Assembly: GCA_000432735.1 (NCBI GenBank)
Contig: FR887811.1
Location: 1 to 24,475 of the forward strand
Reading direction: 5' to 3'
Length of the DNA stretch: 24,475 bases
DNA from: Bacteroides sp. CAG:443
Lineage (GTDB): Bacteria; Bacteroidota; Bacteroidia; Bacteroidales; Bacteroidaceae
Shown piece after piece: positions 7,733-16,257 of the stretch. Under the pieces are notes generated by a model. The model did no database searches, had not been told where the DNA came from, and saw nothing but the letters and a program-made list of their open reading frames with translations. A program made the position numbers and the translations under genes. How positions within the stretch are numbered: position 1 is the stretch's first letter; the number at the start of each line of letters is the position of its first letter.

Positions 7733-8590
7733 TCATGCTAACAATTTGTCGATACACTCTTTCAGGCTGTCCACCCAATAAGGAATTTCTATGCCATATA
7801 TATCTTTTATCTTCGTTTTATCGAGTACAGAGTAATGAGGTCGTTTGGCTTTTGTAGGATACTCTTCCGTATGCAGTGGCCTCAGTTTACAGGTCTTAAT
7901 ATCAGCCAGATGGTGAATCATCTGTGTAAAATCGTACCAAGAGCAAACACCTTCATTGCTGAAATGATAAATACCCGGTATGATGCCTTTATGAATAGCA
8001 GCAAAGATAGCAACCGCCAGATCACGTGCATAGGTCGGAGTACCTATCTGATCGAAAATCACTCCCAATGAATCCTTTTCCCGTCCCAGACGAAGCATCG
8101 TCTTCACAAAATTATTTCCAAAAGTAGAATATAACCACGCTGTACGAATAATCATCGTATTGGCACAATATTTCATAGCTTCCTGTTCACCGGCGAGCTT
8201 GGTTGTTCCATAAACAGAATCAGGACAAGTAGGCTGTTCTTCCGTATAAGGAACATGTGCGGTACCATCAAATACATAATCAGTAGATACCTGTACAAGA
8301 TATCCTCCACGCGTTTGAATCGCTTTTGCCAAATACCCCGGCGCTACATGATTCAGTTTATCACAAAGTTCCTGGTTATCTTCTGCTTTATCGACTGCCG
8401 TATATGCAGCACAATTCACTATAATATCGATCTGATGAGCAGTTACAAAATTCATCACAGCCTGTTCGTCGCAGATATCCAGTTCTGCCACATCGGTAAA
8501 GAAATAGGTATATTCCTTATTGACTTCTGCAAGCAGACGCATTTCATTTCCTAGCTGTCCGTTTGCCCCAGTAACTAAAATATTCTTCAT
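7733..8590 (-). CDS. rfbD: dTDP-4-dehydrorhamnose reductase
   Basis: A 285-residue short-chain dehydrogenase-type enzyme that makes dTDP-L-rhamnose, the last step of rhamnose precursor synthesis for surface polysaccharide. The NAD(P)-binding loop is GANGQLG (8-14). The catalytic set is TDYVFDG (103-109) and the YxxxK pair Tyr127/Lys131 in SVYGTTKLAGE. The substrate-side region PTYARDLA is typical of RmlD. No rfbA, rfbB or rfbC is in this window. The gene sits between DUF4924 and prfC instead of inside a polysaccharide cluster, and is probably transcribed with both. Confidence 0.92.
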   Translation of the reverse strand: MKNILVTGANGQLGNEMRLLAEVNKEYTYFFTDVAELDICDEQAVMNFVTAHQIDIIVNCAAYTAVDKAEDNQELCDKLNHVAPGYLAKAIQTRGGYLVQVSTDYVFDGTAHVPYTEEQPTCPDSVYGTTKLAGEQEAMKYCANTMIIRTAWLYSTFGNNFVKTMLRLGREKDSLGVIFDQIGTPTYARDLAVAIFAAIHKGIIPGIYHFSNEGVCSWYDFTQMIHHLADIKTCKLRPLHTEEYPTKAKRPHYSVLDKTKIKDIYGIEIPYWVDSLKECIDKLLA

Positions 8591-8617
8591 TATTCCTTTA
8601 TTTTGACGGGAAGAAGA

Positions 8618-9166
8618 TCAATCAAAATCCAGTTCCCCTTGTTTATCCTTAATATAATACCCGGCAAGCATAGCCAGCAAATCACCTATCACTTTCAATG
8701 CTTTCTGAGTTTCTTCTGTTATCTCCTTTTTCTGAAGTTTCAACATCAAGACCCCATACATAGCATCAAAACATGTTTCCAGTTCGGGAACATCTTTATC
8801 GGCTCCCTTTGCACGTAACTCCACGATAAAGGGCAAAGCCTTATAATAAGCCGCACTATAATATGGGAATTTAGGAGAAGCCAGCAAACGTAAGTGCAAA
8901 TCGGTCAACCAGACAATTACATTTTTATTAATCTGTATATGCCCTTTTTCCATTACGCCTTCGTCATGCATCATATTGATAAGATCTGCATACCATTGAG
9001 TCAATGCCCTTTTCTGTTCATCCGACAACGACGGATACGGGTCTACGATATTCTTTTTTATTTTTTCTATATCGAACCCATTGGCACGAATCATATCCTC
9101 AACCTGCCACATATACAGCAGGTATTCGGCAATATTCTGTTGTTTTAATTGTTGAGAGATATACAT
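8618..9166 (-). CDS. DUF4924 family protein
   Basis: A 182-residue soluble helical protein beginning MYISQQLKQQNIAEYLLYMW. It contains EDMIRANGFDIEKIKKNIV and a later helix pair (NVIVWLTDLHLRLLASPKFP, AAYYKALPFIVELRAKG), a pattern I associate with the Bacteroidota family DUF4924, whose function is not known. The start lies three bases downstream of the LysE stop and the gene ends 27 bases before the rfbD start, so it is in the middle of a tight operon. No catalytic motif is seen. Confidence 0.75.
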   Translation of the reverse strand: MYISQQLKQQNIAEYLLYMWQVEDMIRANGFDIEKIKKNIVDPYPSLSDEQKRALTQWYADLINMMHDEGVMEKGHIQINKNVIVWLTDLHLRLLASPKFPYYSAAYYKALPFIVELRAKGADKDVPELETCFDAMYGVLMLKLQKKEITEETQKALKVIGDLLAMLAGYYIKDKQGELDFD

Positions 9167-9169
9167 ATA

Positions 9170-9829
9170 TCAAGATAAAGATTTTCCGGCAATAGTCAAT
9201 ACAATACCTACAATCGATGCAATAATCACAACTACACCGATAATACGATTTAATATCCAGATACCCCGCACATTGAACTGCGTACGTACCTTGTTCACAA
9301 AATAAGTAATTCCAAACCACCAGGTCAAAGCCCCAATGACGATGGCAAGATAACCCACCAGCTGAAAGCCCAACGGACTGCCCGGCATTACAAATGAAAA
9401 ACGGGCAAAAAGACCGATAAACAAGAAAATGATCAGCGGATTGGAAAAAGTAACGAAAAAAGCTGTAATAAAATTATGAAGATAAGTACCGCGATTGGCG
9501 GATGTGGGACGAAGGGATTTTACAGGATTACTACGAAAAGTATATATACCAAAAGCCAGTAGCATGATACTACCCACCACCTGTAGAAAGGTTTGGTGCT
9601 TAAGTATTAATTCGTCCATGAAACTCATTCCATAACCTGTTATAAGGGCATAGCATGTATCACTTAGTGCAGCTCCCAAGCCGGTTACAAAGCCAAACCA
9701 GCGCCCCTTGTTCAGTGTCCGCTGAATACAAAGCACGCCAACCGGTCCCAGAGGAGCCGAAACGATGACTCCTATGATAAAGCCTTTCACTAATAAATCT
9801 AGTATAGTAACCTGTTCTATCCAATTCAT
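9170..9829 (-). CDS. LysE family amino-acid exporter-like protein
   Basis: A 219-residue inner-membrane protein with about six hydrophobic helices, the normal LysE/RhtB size. The conserved loop after helix 1 is present as GFIIGVIVSAPLGPVGVLCI (compare the family 'G-x-x-x-G-P-x-x' motif), followed by GFVTGLGAALSDTCYAL. A second conserved stretch is FFVTFSNPLIIFLFIGLFA (the 'NP' motif of helix 4). It probably exports an amino acid or similar small metabolite; which one is not readable. It is the first gene of the minus-strand operon and is divergent from purL. Confidence 0.85.
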   Translation of the reverse strand: MNWIEQVTILDLLVKGFIIGVIVSAPLGPVGVLCIQRTLNKGRWFGFVTGLGAALSDTCYALITGYGMSFMDELILKHQTFLQVVGSIMLLAFGIYTFRSNPVKSLRPTSANRGTYLHNFITAFFVTFSNPLIIFLFIGLFARFSFVMPGSPLGFQLVGYLAIVIGALTWWFGITYFVNKVRTQFNVRGIWILNRIIGVVVIIASIVGIVLTIAGKSLS

Positions 9830-9832
9830 ACT

Positions 9833-9841
9833 GCAAAGATG
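9833..9841 (-). promoter_or_regulatory. Weak promoter -7 candidate for the lysE operon
   Basis: The minus strand reads CATCTTTGC just before the LysE start codon, which is TAnnTTTG with one mismatch. I see no good -33 box. As for the MFS gene, it lies within a few bases of the ATG. Confidence 0.35.
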
Positions 9842-9905
9842 CTACTTTTTTTATAAAGTACCTATATTTCGTTTCGTTTTTCTTTCGTACAAGAAGGAGT
9901 TTATG

Positions 9906-9914
9906 TAACTTTGC
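9906..9914 (+). promoter_or_regulatory. Probable purL promoter -7 box
   Basis: TAACTTTGC matches TAnnTTTG exactly. A partial -33 box (TTTCG, 9883-9887) lies 18 bases upstream. The remaining leader before the ATG at 9968 is about 50 bases of AT-rich DNA with no recognised riboswitch fold. Confidence 0.5.
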
Positions 9915-9967
9915 ACTGCATTATTCCGTTAATAAGATTATCATTTTAACAAACATAAACAAGTGCT

Positions 9968-12900
9968 ATGATTCTATTTTTCAGAACACCTACTAACAGT
10001 GTAATTGCTACCGAATGTAGCAAAGAACTGAACTCTGAAGACATCAAGAAATTATGCTGGCTATACAGCGACGCTACTGTAGAAACGGAAGATAACCTTA
10101 AAGGATGGTTTATCGGTCCACGTCGTGAAATGATTACTCCGTGGAGTACAAACGCTGTCGAAATCACTCAGAATATGGGATTGCAAGGGATTCGCCGTAT
10201 CGAGGAATACTTCCCTGTAAAAGACGAAAATGCCGACCATGACCCGATGCTGCAACGCATGTATCACGGACTGGATCAAAAAATATTCGATGTAAACATC
10301 AAACCACAACCGATTATTTACATTGAGAATCTGGAAGAATACAACGAGCAGGAAGGACTTGCGCTCTCACGTGAAGAGATGGACTACCTGCTGAAAGTAG
10401 AAAAAGACTTGGGTAGAAAACTGACAGACTCTGAAGTTTTCGGATTTGCACAAATCAACTCAGAACACTGTCGCCATAAAATATTCGGCGGAACATTCAT
10501 CATCGACGGAAAAGAAATGGAATCTTCACTTTTCCAGATGATCAAAAAAACCACTCAGGAGAATCCTAACAAAATCATCTCTGCTTACAAAGACAATGTT
10601 GCTTTTGCCGAAGGTCCGGTTGTAGAACAATTTGCTCCGAAAGACCACTCCACTTCCGATTATTTCATTATTAAAGATATCAAGACGGTTATTTCACTGA
10701 AAGCCGAGACTCACAACTTCCCGACAACTGTCGAGCCGTTCAACGGTGCATCTACCGGTACCGGTGGAGAAATCCGCGACCGTATGGGCGGTGGTAAAGG
10801 CTCATGGCCGATTGCAGGTACAGCCGTTTACATGACTTCTTATCCACGGACAGACGAAGGACGCGAATGGGAAAACATTCTCCCCGTACGTAAATGGTTA
10901 TACCAGACTCCTGAACAGATTTTGATTAAAGCCTCAAACGGTGCATCCGATTTCGGTAACAAGTTCGGCCAGCCGCTGATCTGTGGTTCTGTCCTGACTT
11001 TCGAACATCAGGAAAACGGTGAAAAATATGCTTACGACAAAGTTATCATGCTGGCTGGAGGTGTAGGATATGGTACGCAGCGCGACTGTCTGAAAGGTAC
11101 TCCCGAAGCTGGCGACAAGATTGTTGTCATGGGTGGTGATAACTACCGTATCGGTTTAGGTGGTGGTTCCGTTTCTTCAGTAGAAACCGGACGTTACTCT
11201 TCCGGTATTGAACTGAATGCCGTACAGCGTGCCAATGCTGAAATGCAGAAACGTGCTTACAACGTCGTTCGTGCGTTGTGCGAGGAAGATGAGAACCCGA
11301 TTGTTTCTATTCACGACCACGGATCTGCCGGTCACGTAAACTGTCTGTCTGAATTGGTAGAAGATTGTGGTGGCTTGATTCATATGGACAAACTTCCTAT
11401 CGGTGACGAAACTTTGTCTGCTAAAGAAATTATCGCCAACGAATCTCAGGAGCGTATGGGATTGCTGATTGACGAAAAGGCCATCGAACATGTACAGAAA
11501 ATTGCCGACCGCGAGCGTTCTCCGATGTATGTTGTTGGAGAAACAACTGGTGATCATCGCTTTGCTTTCGAACAAGCTGATGGTGTCCGTCCGTTCGACT
11601 TGGCAGTAGACCAGATGTTCGGTTCATCTCCCAAGACTTATATGGTGGACAAGACCGTAGAACGTCATTACGAAAATGTATCATACGATACTGCTAAATT
11701 AAATGAATATATCCGCCAGGTATTGCAACTGGAAGCTGTTGCTTGTAAAGACTGGTTAACCAACAAGGTAGACCGTTCCGTTACAGGTAAGATTGCACGC
11801 CAGCAGTGTCAGGGCGAACTTCAGTTGCCGTTGAGCGACTGTGGTGTCGTTGCTCTCGATTACCGTGGAGAAAAAGGTATCGCTACTGCATTAGGTCATG
11901 CACCTCAGGCAGCCTTGGCTAATCCGGCAGCAGGTTCTGTACTCGCTGTATCAGAAGCTTTGACCAACATTGTATGGGCACCGATGGCAGAAGGACTCGA
12001 CAGTGTTTCTCTGTCGGCTAACTGGATGTGGCCTTGCCGTTCACAGGAAGGTGAAGATGCACGTTTGTACACAGCGGTTAAAGCCTTGTCTGATTTCTGC
12101 TGCGCACTGCAAATCAACGTTCCGACCGGAAAAGACTCTTTGTCAATGACTCAGAAATATCCGAACGGAGAAAAAATCATCAGCCCGGGAACAGTTATTG
12201 TTTCTGCCGGAGGTGAAGTTTCTGACGTCAAGAAAGTGGTTTCTCCTGTTATGGTAAACAAAGAAAAATCTACTTTCTATCACATCGACTTCAGTTTCGA
12301 TGAATTGAGATTAGGTGGTTCAGCATTTGCGCAGTCACTGAATAAAGTAGGTGATGATGTTCCGACTGTACAGAATCCGGAATACTTCCGTGATGCATTC
12401 CTTGCTATTCAGGAACTGGTAGACAAGAAACTGATCCTTGCCGGACACGATATCTCTGCCGGAGGTATGATCACTACTCTTTTGGAAATGTGCTTTGCCA
12501 ACACCGAAGGCGGTATGGAAATCAACCTCGACAAGATTAAGTGTGACGACATCGTGAAGATTTTGTTTGCAGAAAATCCGGGTGTTATCATTCAGGTAGC
12601 CGACAAGCACAAATCGGAAGTCAAGAAGATTCTGGAAGATGCTGGTGTAGGTTATGTCAAGATTGGTGTTCCTACAGACGAACGTCATATCTTGGTAACC
12701 AAGCACGATGCTACTTACCAGTTTGGTATCGATTATCTGCGTGATGTATGGTACTCTACTTCATACTTGCTCGACCGCAAGCAGAGCATGAATGGTTGTG
12801 CAAAGAAACGTTTCGAAAACTACAAGCAGCAACCGCTGGAATTCGTATTCGACAAGTCGTTTACCGGTAAGCTTTCACAGTTCGGTCTGGATCCGGATCG

Positions 12901-13672
12901 TCGTACGCCAAGTGGTATCAAAGCTGCGATCATCCGTGAAAAAGGAACAAACGGTGAACGTGAAATGGCTTACATGCTCTATCTGGCAGGCTTCGATGTG
13001 AAGGATGTCACCATGACCGACTTGGTAAGCGGAAGAGAAACATTGGAAGACATTAACATGGTAGTTTACTGTGGTGGTTTCTCTAACTCCGATGTATTGG
13101 GTTCTGCCAAAGGTTGGGCAGGAAGCTTCCTGTTTAACCCGAAAGCTAAAGCAGCCCTCGACAACTTCTATGCTCGCGAAGATACCTTGTCACTCGGCGT
13201 TTGCAACGGCTGCCAGTTGATGATGGAACTCGGCCTGATCACTCCGGAAGACAAGAAGAAAGGCAAGATGCTGCATAACGATTCACACAAGTTCGAATCT
13301 GCTTTCTTGGGCGTAACTGTTCCAATGAACCGCAGTGTAATGTTCGGCTCGTTGAGTGGATCGAAACTGGGTATTTGGGTAGCTCACGGAGAAGGAAAGT
13401 TCTCTCTGCCTTATCCGGAAGATCATTATAATGTAGTATTGAAATATTCTTATGATGAATATCCAGGCAACCCGAACGGTTCTGATTACAGCGTAGCAGG
13501 TATTGCTTCACAAGACGGACGTCATTTGGCGATGATGCCTCACTTGGAGCGTGCTTGTTTCCCATGGGAAAACGCTTACTATCCATTAGACCGTAAGGAC
13601 AGCGACCAGATCACTCCGTGGATGGAAGCTTTCGTCAATGCACGCAAATGGGTAGAAGCTCATAAGAAATAA
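9968..13672 (+). CDS. purL: Phosphoribosylformylglycinamidine synthase, single-chain
   Basis: A 1234-residue long-type FGAM synthase, fourth step of purine synthesis. Domains in order: an N-terminal PurS-like region, a linker domain with SEHCRHK (about residues 161-167), two PurM-like ATP-binding halves (KAETHNFPTTVEPFNGAS and GTGGEIRDRMGGGKG in the first; DSLSMTQKYPNGEK in the second), and a C-terminal class I glutaminase. The glutaminase triad is visible: Cys1079 in GVCNGCQLMME, His1192 and Glu1194 in MPHLERA. The length is normal for enteric and Bacteroides type PurL. The gene body uses GGT/GCT/CGT codons freely, more so than its neighbours, as expected of a well expressed gene. It stands alone with its own promoter and terminator. 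Confidence 0.97.
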   Translation: MILFFRTPTNSVIATECSKELNSEDIKKLCWLYSDATVETEDNLKGWFIGPRREMITPWSTNAVEITQNMGLQGIRRIEEYFPVKDENADHDPMLQRMYHGLDQKIFDVNIKPQPIIYIENLEEYNEQEGLALSREEMDYLLKVEKDLGRKLTDSEVFGFAQINSEHCRHKIFGGTFIIDGKEMESSLFQMIKKTTQENPNKIISAYKDNVAFAEGPVVEQFAPKDHSTSDYFIIKDIKTVISLKAETHNFPTTVEPFNGASTGTGGEIRDRMGGGKGSWPIAGTAVYMTSYPRTDEGREWENILPVRKWLYQTPEQILIKASNGASDFGNKFGQPLICGSVLTFEHQENGEKYAYDKVIMLAGGVGYGTQRDCLKGTPEAGDKIVVMGGDNYRIGLGGGSVSSVETGRYSSGIELNAVQRANAEMQKRAYNVVRALCEEDENPIVSIHDHGSAGHVNCLSELVEDCGGLIHMDKLPIGDETLSAKEIIANESQERMGLLIDEKAIEHVQKIADRERSPMYVVGETTGDHRFAFEQADGVRPFDLAVDQMFGSSPKTYMVDKTVERHYENVSYDTAKLNEYIRQVLQLEAVACKDWLTNKVDRSVTGKIARQQCQGELQLPLSDCGVVALDYRGEKGIATALGHAPQAALANPAAGSVLAVSEALTNIVWAPMAEGLDSVSLSANWMWPCRSQEGEDARLYTAVKALSDFCCALQINVPTGKDSLSMTQKYPNGEKIISPGTVIVSAGGEVSDVKKVVSPVMVNKEKSTFYHIDFSFDELRLGGSAFAQSLNKVGDDVPTVQNPEYFRDAFLAIQELVDKKLILAGHDISAGGMITTLLEMCFANTEGGMEINLDKIKCDDIVKILFAENPGVIIQVADKHKSEVKKILEDAGVGYVKIGVPTDERHILVTKHDATYQFGIDYLRDVWYSTSYLLDRKQSMNGCAKKRFENYKQQPLEFVFDKSFTGKLSQFGLDPDRRTPSGIKAAIIREKGTNGEREMAYMLYLAGFDVKDVTMTDLVSGRETLEDINMVVYCGGFSNSDVLGSAKGWAGSFLFNPKAKAALDNFYAREDTLSLGVCNGCQLMMELGLITPEDKKKGKMLHNDSHKFESAFLGVTVPMNRSVMFGSLSGSKLGIWVAHGEGKFSLPYPEDHYNVVLKYSYDEYPGNPNGSDYSVAGIASQDGRHLAMMPHLERACFPWENAYYPLDRKDSDQITPWMEAFVNARKWVEAHKK

Positions 13673-13703
13673 AGATACAATTCTTTCTTATAAATAGTAA
13701 AAG

Positions 13704-13738
13704 GCCATCTTGAATTCAAATTTGAGATGGCTTTTTTT
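13704..13738 (+). terminator. Rho-independent terminator of purL
   Basis: GCCATCT (13704-13710) pairs with AGATGGC (13725-13731); the inner bases TGAATT and AATTTG extend the stem with two G-T pairs. Seven T residues follow directly (13732-13738). It is about 30 bases past the purL stop. Bases 13739-13944 hold nothing I can name. Confidence 0.9.
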
Positions 13739-13944
13739 ATGTTTATCAAAATCCGACGTATTCTGATTTTACTTATCCCCAACAACACAATTCCACTCGA
13801 TATTTTATAAACTTCATACCGAAAAAAGATAAACCTCATGCAAACCGATTAAGAGCCTAATCTAAATATGTAGGAAGAAACAAAGAAGGAAAAACATCAA
13901 AGGAACCTAAAGCAGAAGTAATTAGAAGGATTGAAAAAAATAAA

Positions 13945-14003
13945 AACTAATTGTTTTAGTTATTTAACTATAAAAATTAGTTTATAAACTAAAAGTTTTA
14001 GTT
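13945..14003 (+). promoter_or_regulatory. Three palindromic operator candidates before the BlaI-type gene
   Basis: AACTAA-TTGTT-TTAGTT (13945-13961), TTAGTTTATAAACTAA (13977-13992, perfect 16-base palindrome) and AACTAAAA-G-TTTTAGTT (13987-14003, perfect around one base) share the half-site AACTAA/TTAGTT. The last two overlap by six bases. Immediately downstream GTTCTTTGC (14001-14009) is a TAnnTTTG -7 box with mismatches, and the operators cover its upstream side. BlaI/MecI/CopY repressors bind such dyads, so autoregulation is likely. That is inference from position and symmetry. Confidence 0.65.
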
Positions 14004-14029
14004 CTTTGCAGTAATCAAATGAAACGGAT

Positions 14030-14404
14030 ATGAAAACACTTACCGCCAAAGAAGAAGAAATCATGGGATTTTTCTGGGAAAAAGGTCCCATGTTTGTTAA
14101 GCAGCTAGTAGAACTCTACGAAGAGCCACGGCCACATTTCAATACCCTATCAACCATTGTGCGGGGACTGGAAGAGAAAGGTTACCTGTCGCACACGGCA
14201 TTTGGCAATACCTATCAGTATTATGCCATAGTATCGGAAGACGAATTCCGACGGAAAACGCTGCGAGGGGTTATTCGCAAATATTTCAACAACTCATTTT
14301 TAGGTGCCGTTTCCTCACTGGTGAAGGAAGAGGATATCTCGGTAGAGGAACTCAAAGAGCTCATCCGTCAGGTAGAAGAAGGACAACACGAAAAGCCACA
14401 ATAA
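14030..14404 (+). CDS. BlaI/MecI/CopY family transcriptional repressor
   Basis: A 124-residue repressor with an N-terminal winged helix. The family opening LTAKEEEIMGFFWEKGP is present, then FVKQLVELY (helix 2) and FNTLSTIVRGLEEKGYLSH (recognition helix plus wing, as in 'T-x-x-T-V-L-x-x-L-x-x-K-G'). A helical dimerization tail follows (EDEFRRKTLRGVIRKYFNNS, then ISVEELKELIRQVEEG). In the BlaR1 pathway staphylococcal BlaI is cut at an Asn-Phe bond in the tail. Lining up by eye, the equivalent place here reads SSLVKEED with no Asn-Phe, so inactivation may differ. The gene is 13 bases upstream of the M56 peptidase gene, forming a sensor-repressor pair. Confidence 0.9.
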   Translation: MKTLTAKEEEIMGFFWEKGPMFVKQLVELYEEPRPHFNTLSTIVRGLEEKGYLSHTAFGNTYQYYAIVSEDEFRRKTLRGVIRKYFNNSFLGAVSSLVKEEDISVEELKELIRQVEEGQHEKPQ

Positions 14405-14417
14405 AACCTTTCTACTT

Positions 14418-15938
14418 ATGGGATACTTTTTAGTCTATATATTCAAATCGGCTGTCTGCCTCACCATGTTCTACTTATTTTATCGCCTGCTGCTCAGTAA
14501 GGAGACTTTCCACCGCTTCAACCGGATGGCATTGATAGGGATCATGCTGTTTTCGTGTTTATTGCCACTGATACAAGTTACGGTAAAAGAGGGTTCTCCG
14601 ATAAACACACAAGTCATGTCGATGGAAGATTTACTATTGATGTACCAATGGAACAACAGAGCAATAGTAATAGGAGAAGACACTTGTTCGTTTCGCTGGC
14701 AGGAAGGACTGGTATTAGGGTATTTTGCAGGATTACTATCCGTCATAACCTGCCACCTTTGGTCACTGGGACGTATGCTTTACCTCATTCGCCACAGCCG
14801 ATGTAAAAAGCTGGACCACGGTGTCCGTCTGGTGATACACCAACGCAATATAGCCCCTTTCAGCTGGATGCGATACATCGTAATCTCAGAAACAGACCTG
14901 AAGGAAAACGGACACCACATCCTTGTACACGAACTGGCCCACATCCGATATCATCATTCATGGGACCTGCTACTGACTGAGCTTTGTATCTGGGGGCAAT
15001 GGTTCAATCCCGCAATCTGGCTACTCAGACAAGAGTTACAGAACATCCACGAATATGAGGCCGATGAAGAAGTACTCCGTCAGGGCATCAACGCAAAAGA
15101 ATATCAAATGTTATTAATAAAAAAAGCCGTTGGCGCAAGGCTCTACTCTATTGCCAACAGCTTTAATCACAGTTCACTTAAAAAACGTATCACTATGATG
15201 ATTCGAAAAAAATCCAATCCATGGGCACGTGCTAAGTACCTCTACGTACTTCCGTTGGCTGCTGTCACGATGGCTGCCTTTGCCCGCCCAGAAATCTCCC
15301 AGCCATTGGACGAGATTTCAAGTGTCAAAGTTAATGATTTATCGGCAGTTATGAAAAAGGACACCGATAAAAATGTGTCAACTACCGCAGAAAAGGTTAC
15401 ACTGAAGATGAAAGTGGTAGATGAAAAAGGCAAGCCTGTAATGGGAGCTACCGTACTCATCGCAAACACCACCAAGGGTACGGTAACAGACACAGACGGC
15501 AATTTCACGCTGGAAGCCGGAACCGACCAACAACTTCAAGTGGCCTACATCGGTATGGGTACGGTCACGCTGTCCGTCGCAGACTGCCTGAAGAAGACCG
15601 ACCAGACTATCCGGCTGACAGCCGACAATACTGCCCTTCAAAAAGAACTGAAAGGTCGTGTGGAAAACATACAACAAAACGAATCTCCGGTTGTAACGCC
15701 GACCATTCAGATACATCAGGGAAACAAGGATGACTACAACGTTCAGGTAAAAGCAGAACACTCACCGCTTGTCATATTAGACGAAACGGAAGTCTCAACC
15801 GAAACAATGAAAAAGCTCAATCCGGAAAACATTGAATCGATCACCGTATTGAAAGACGTGTCGGCTACGGCCAAATACGGTCAGAAAGGAAAATACGGAG
15901 TTATTCTCATCACCACCCGAAAAAAAATGAATAAATGA
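14418..15938 (+). CDS. BlaR1-like M56 metallopeptidase with SusC-plug-like tail
   Basis: A 506-residue inner-membrane zinc peptidase. Hydrophobic helices lie near residues 3-25, 36-54, 98-117 and 274-290. The zinc motif is HELAH (171-175) with a likely third ligand in EYEAD (Glu212). Unlike BlaR1 of staphylococci there is no penicillin-binding sensor domain (no SxxK/KTG set seen). Instead residues about 327-387 form a carboxypeptidase-regulatory-like fold (KVVDEKGKPVMGATVLIANT, VTDTDGNFTL), and residues about 450-502 copy the plug region of SusC/TonB receptors (LVILDETEV, NIESITVLKDVSATAKYGQ, GVILITTRKK). After the fourth helix this part probably faces the periplasm. Likely role: sensing an envelope signal and acting on the BlaI-type repressor. 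The true signal is unknown. Confidence 0.85.
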   Translation: MGYFLVYIFKSAVCLTMFYLFYRLLLSKETFHRFNRMALIGIMLFSCLLPLIQVTVKEGSPINTQVMSMEDLLLMYQWNNRAIVIGEDTCSFRWQEGLVLGYFAGLLSVITCHLWSLGRMLYLIRHSRCKKLDHGVRLVIHQRNIAPFSWMRYIVISETDLKENGHHILVHELAHIRYHHSWDLLLTELCIWGQWFNPAIWLLRQELQNIHEYEADEEVLRQGINAKEYQMLLIKKAVGARLYSIANSFNHSSLKKRITMMIRKKSNPWARAKYLYVLPLAAVTMAAFARPEISQPLDEISSVKVNDLSAVMKKDTDKNVSTTAEKVTLKMKVVDEKGKPVMGATVLIANTTKGTVTDTDGNFTLEAGTDQQLQVAYIGMGTVTLSVADCLKKTDQTIRLTADNTALQKELKGRVENIQQNESPVVTPTIQIHQGNKDDYNVQVKAEHSPLVILDETEVSTETMKKLNPENIESITVLKDVSATAKYGQKGKYGVILITTRKKMNK

Positions 15939-15994
15939 AACTGTATCAAAATGAAGAACTGAGATAGGCCTACTTATAATCTATAAGTTACAAC

Positions 15995-16058
15995 AAAAAA
16001 TCTCCTACTTTAACCTTTGTTTTTTTTCAATTATAGGATTAAAGGTAGGAGATTTTTT
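15995..16058. terminator. Terminator after the M56 gene
   Basis: AAAAAATCTCCTAC (15995-16008) and GTAGGAGATTTTTT (16045-16058) are exact complements, a 14-bp stem with a 36-base loop that itself can partly pair (TTTAACCT with AGGATTAAA). T runs flank both directions. It separates the BlaI/M56 unit from the downstream regulator gene. Confidence 0.85.
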
Positions 16059-16193
16059 ACTTCTAAGTTTCAATCTATAAGATTTTTACTCTTGCAGCTC
16101 AAACTAACTGAAGCATACCGTAACGATTTTGTATTCAATTTTCACCGTATACTTCATTTTAAGACAGCCCCTTTTTATTTTCTCCCGTTTTGT

Positions 16194-16225
16194 TTTGAGG
16201 ACTCAGCCTTTTTCCCGACATTTGC
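16194..16225 (+). promoter_or_regulatory. Promoter of the hybrid two-component gene
   Basis: TTTG (16194-16197), 19 bases, then GACATTTGC (16217-16225): the Bacteroides pattern with one mismatch in the -7 box (GA for TA). It would start transcription near 16231, leaving a leader of about 27 bases before the ATG at 16258. Bases 16059-16193 show nothing clear. Confidence 0.5.
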
Positions 16226-16257
16226 AAAATATGACCTTCGGGATAAAACTAATAATA

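Noticed and set aside
11177..11575. 132-codon open frame on the minus strand inside purL
   Set aside because: Antisense to the well conserved PurM-like region of purL; shadow frame.
15973..16081. CTTATA-ATC-TATAAG palindrome and a second AATCTATAAG copy on either side of the M56 terminator
   Set aside because: Short AT-rich words expected by chance here; no promoter or gene linked to them.
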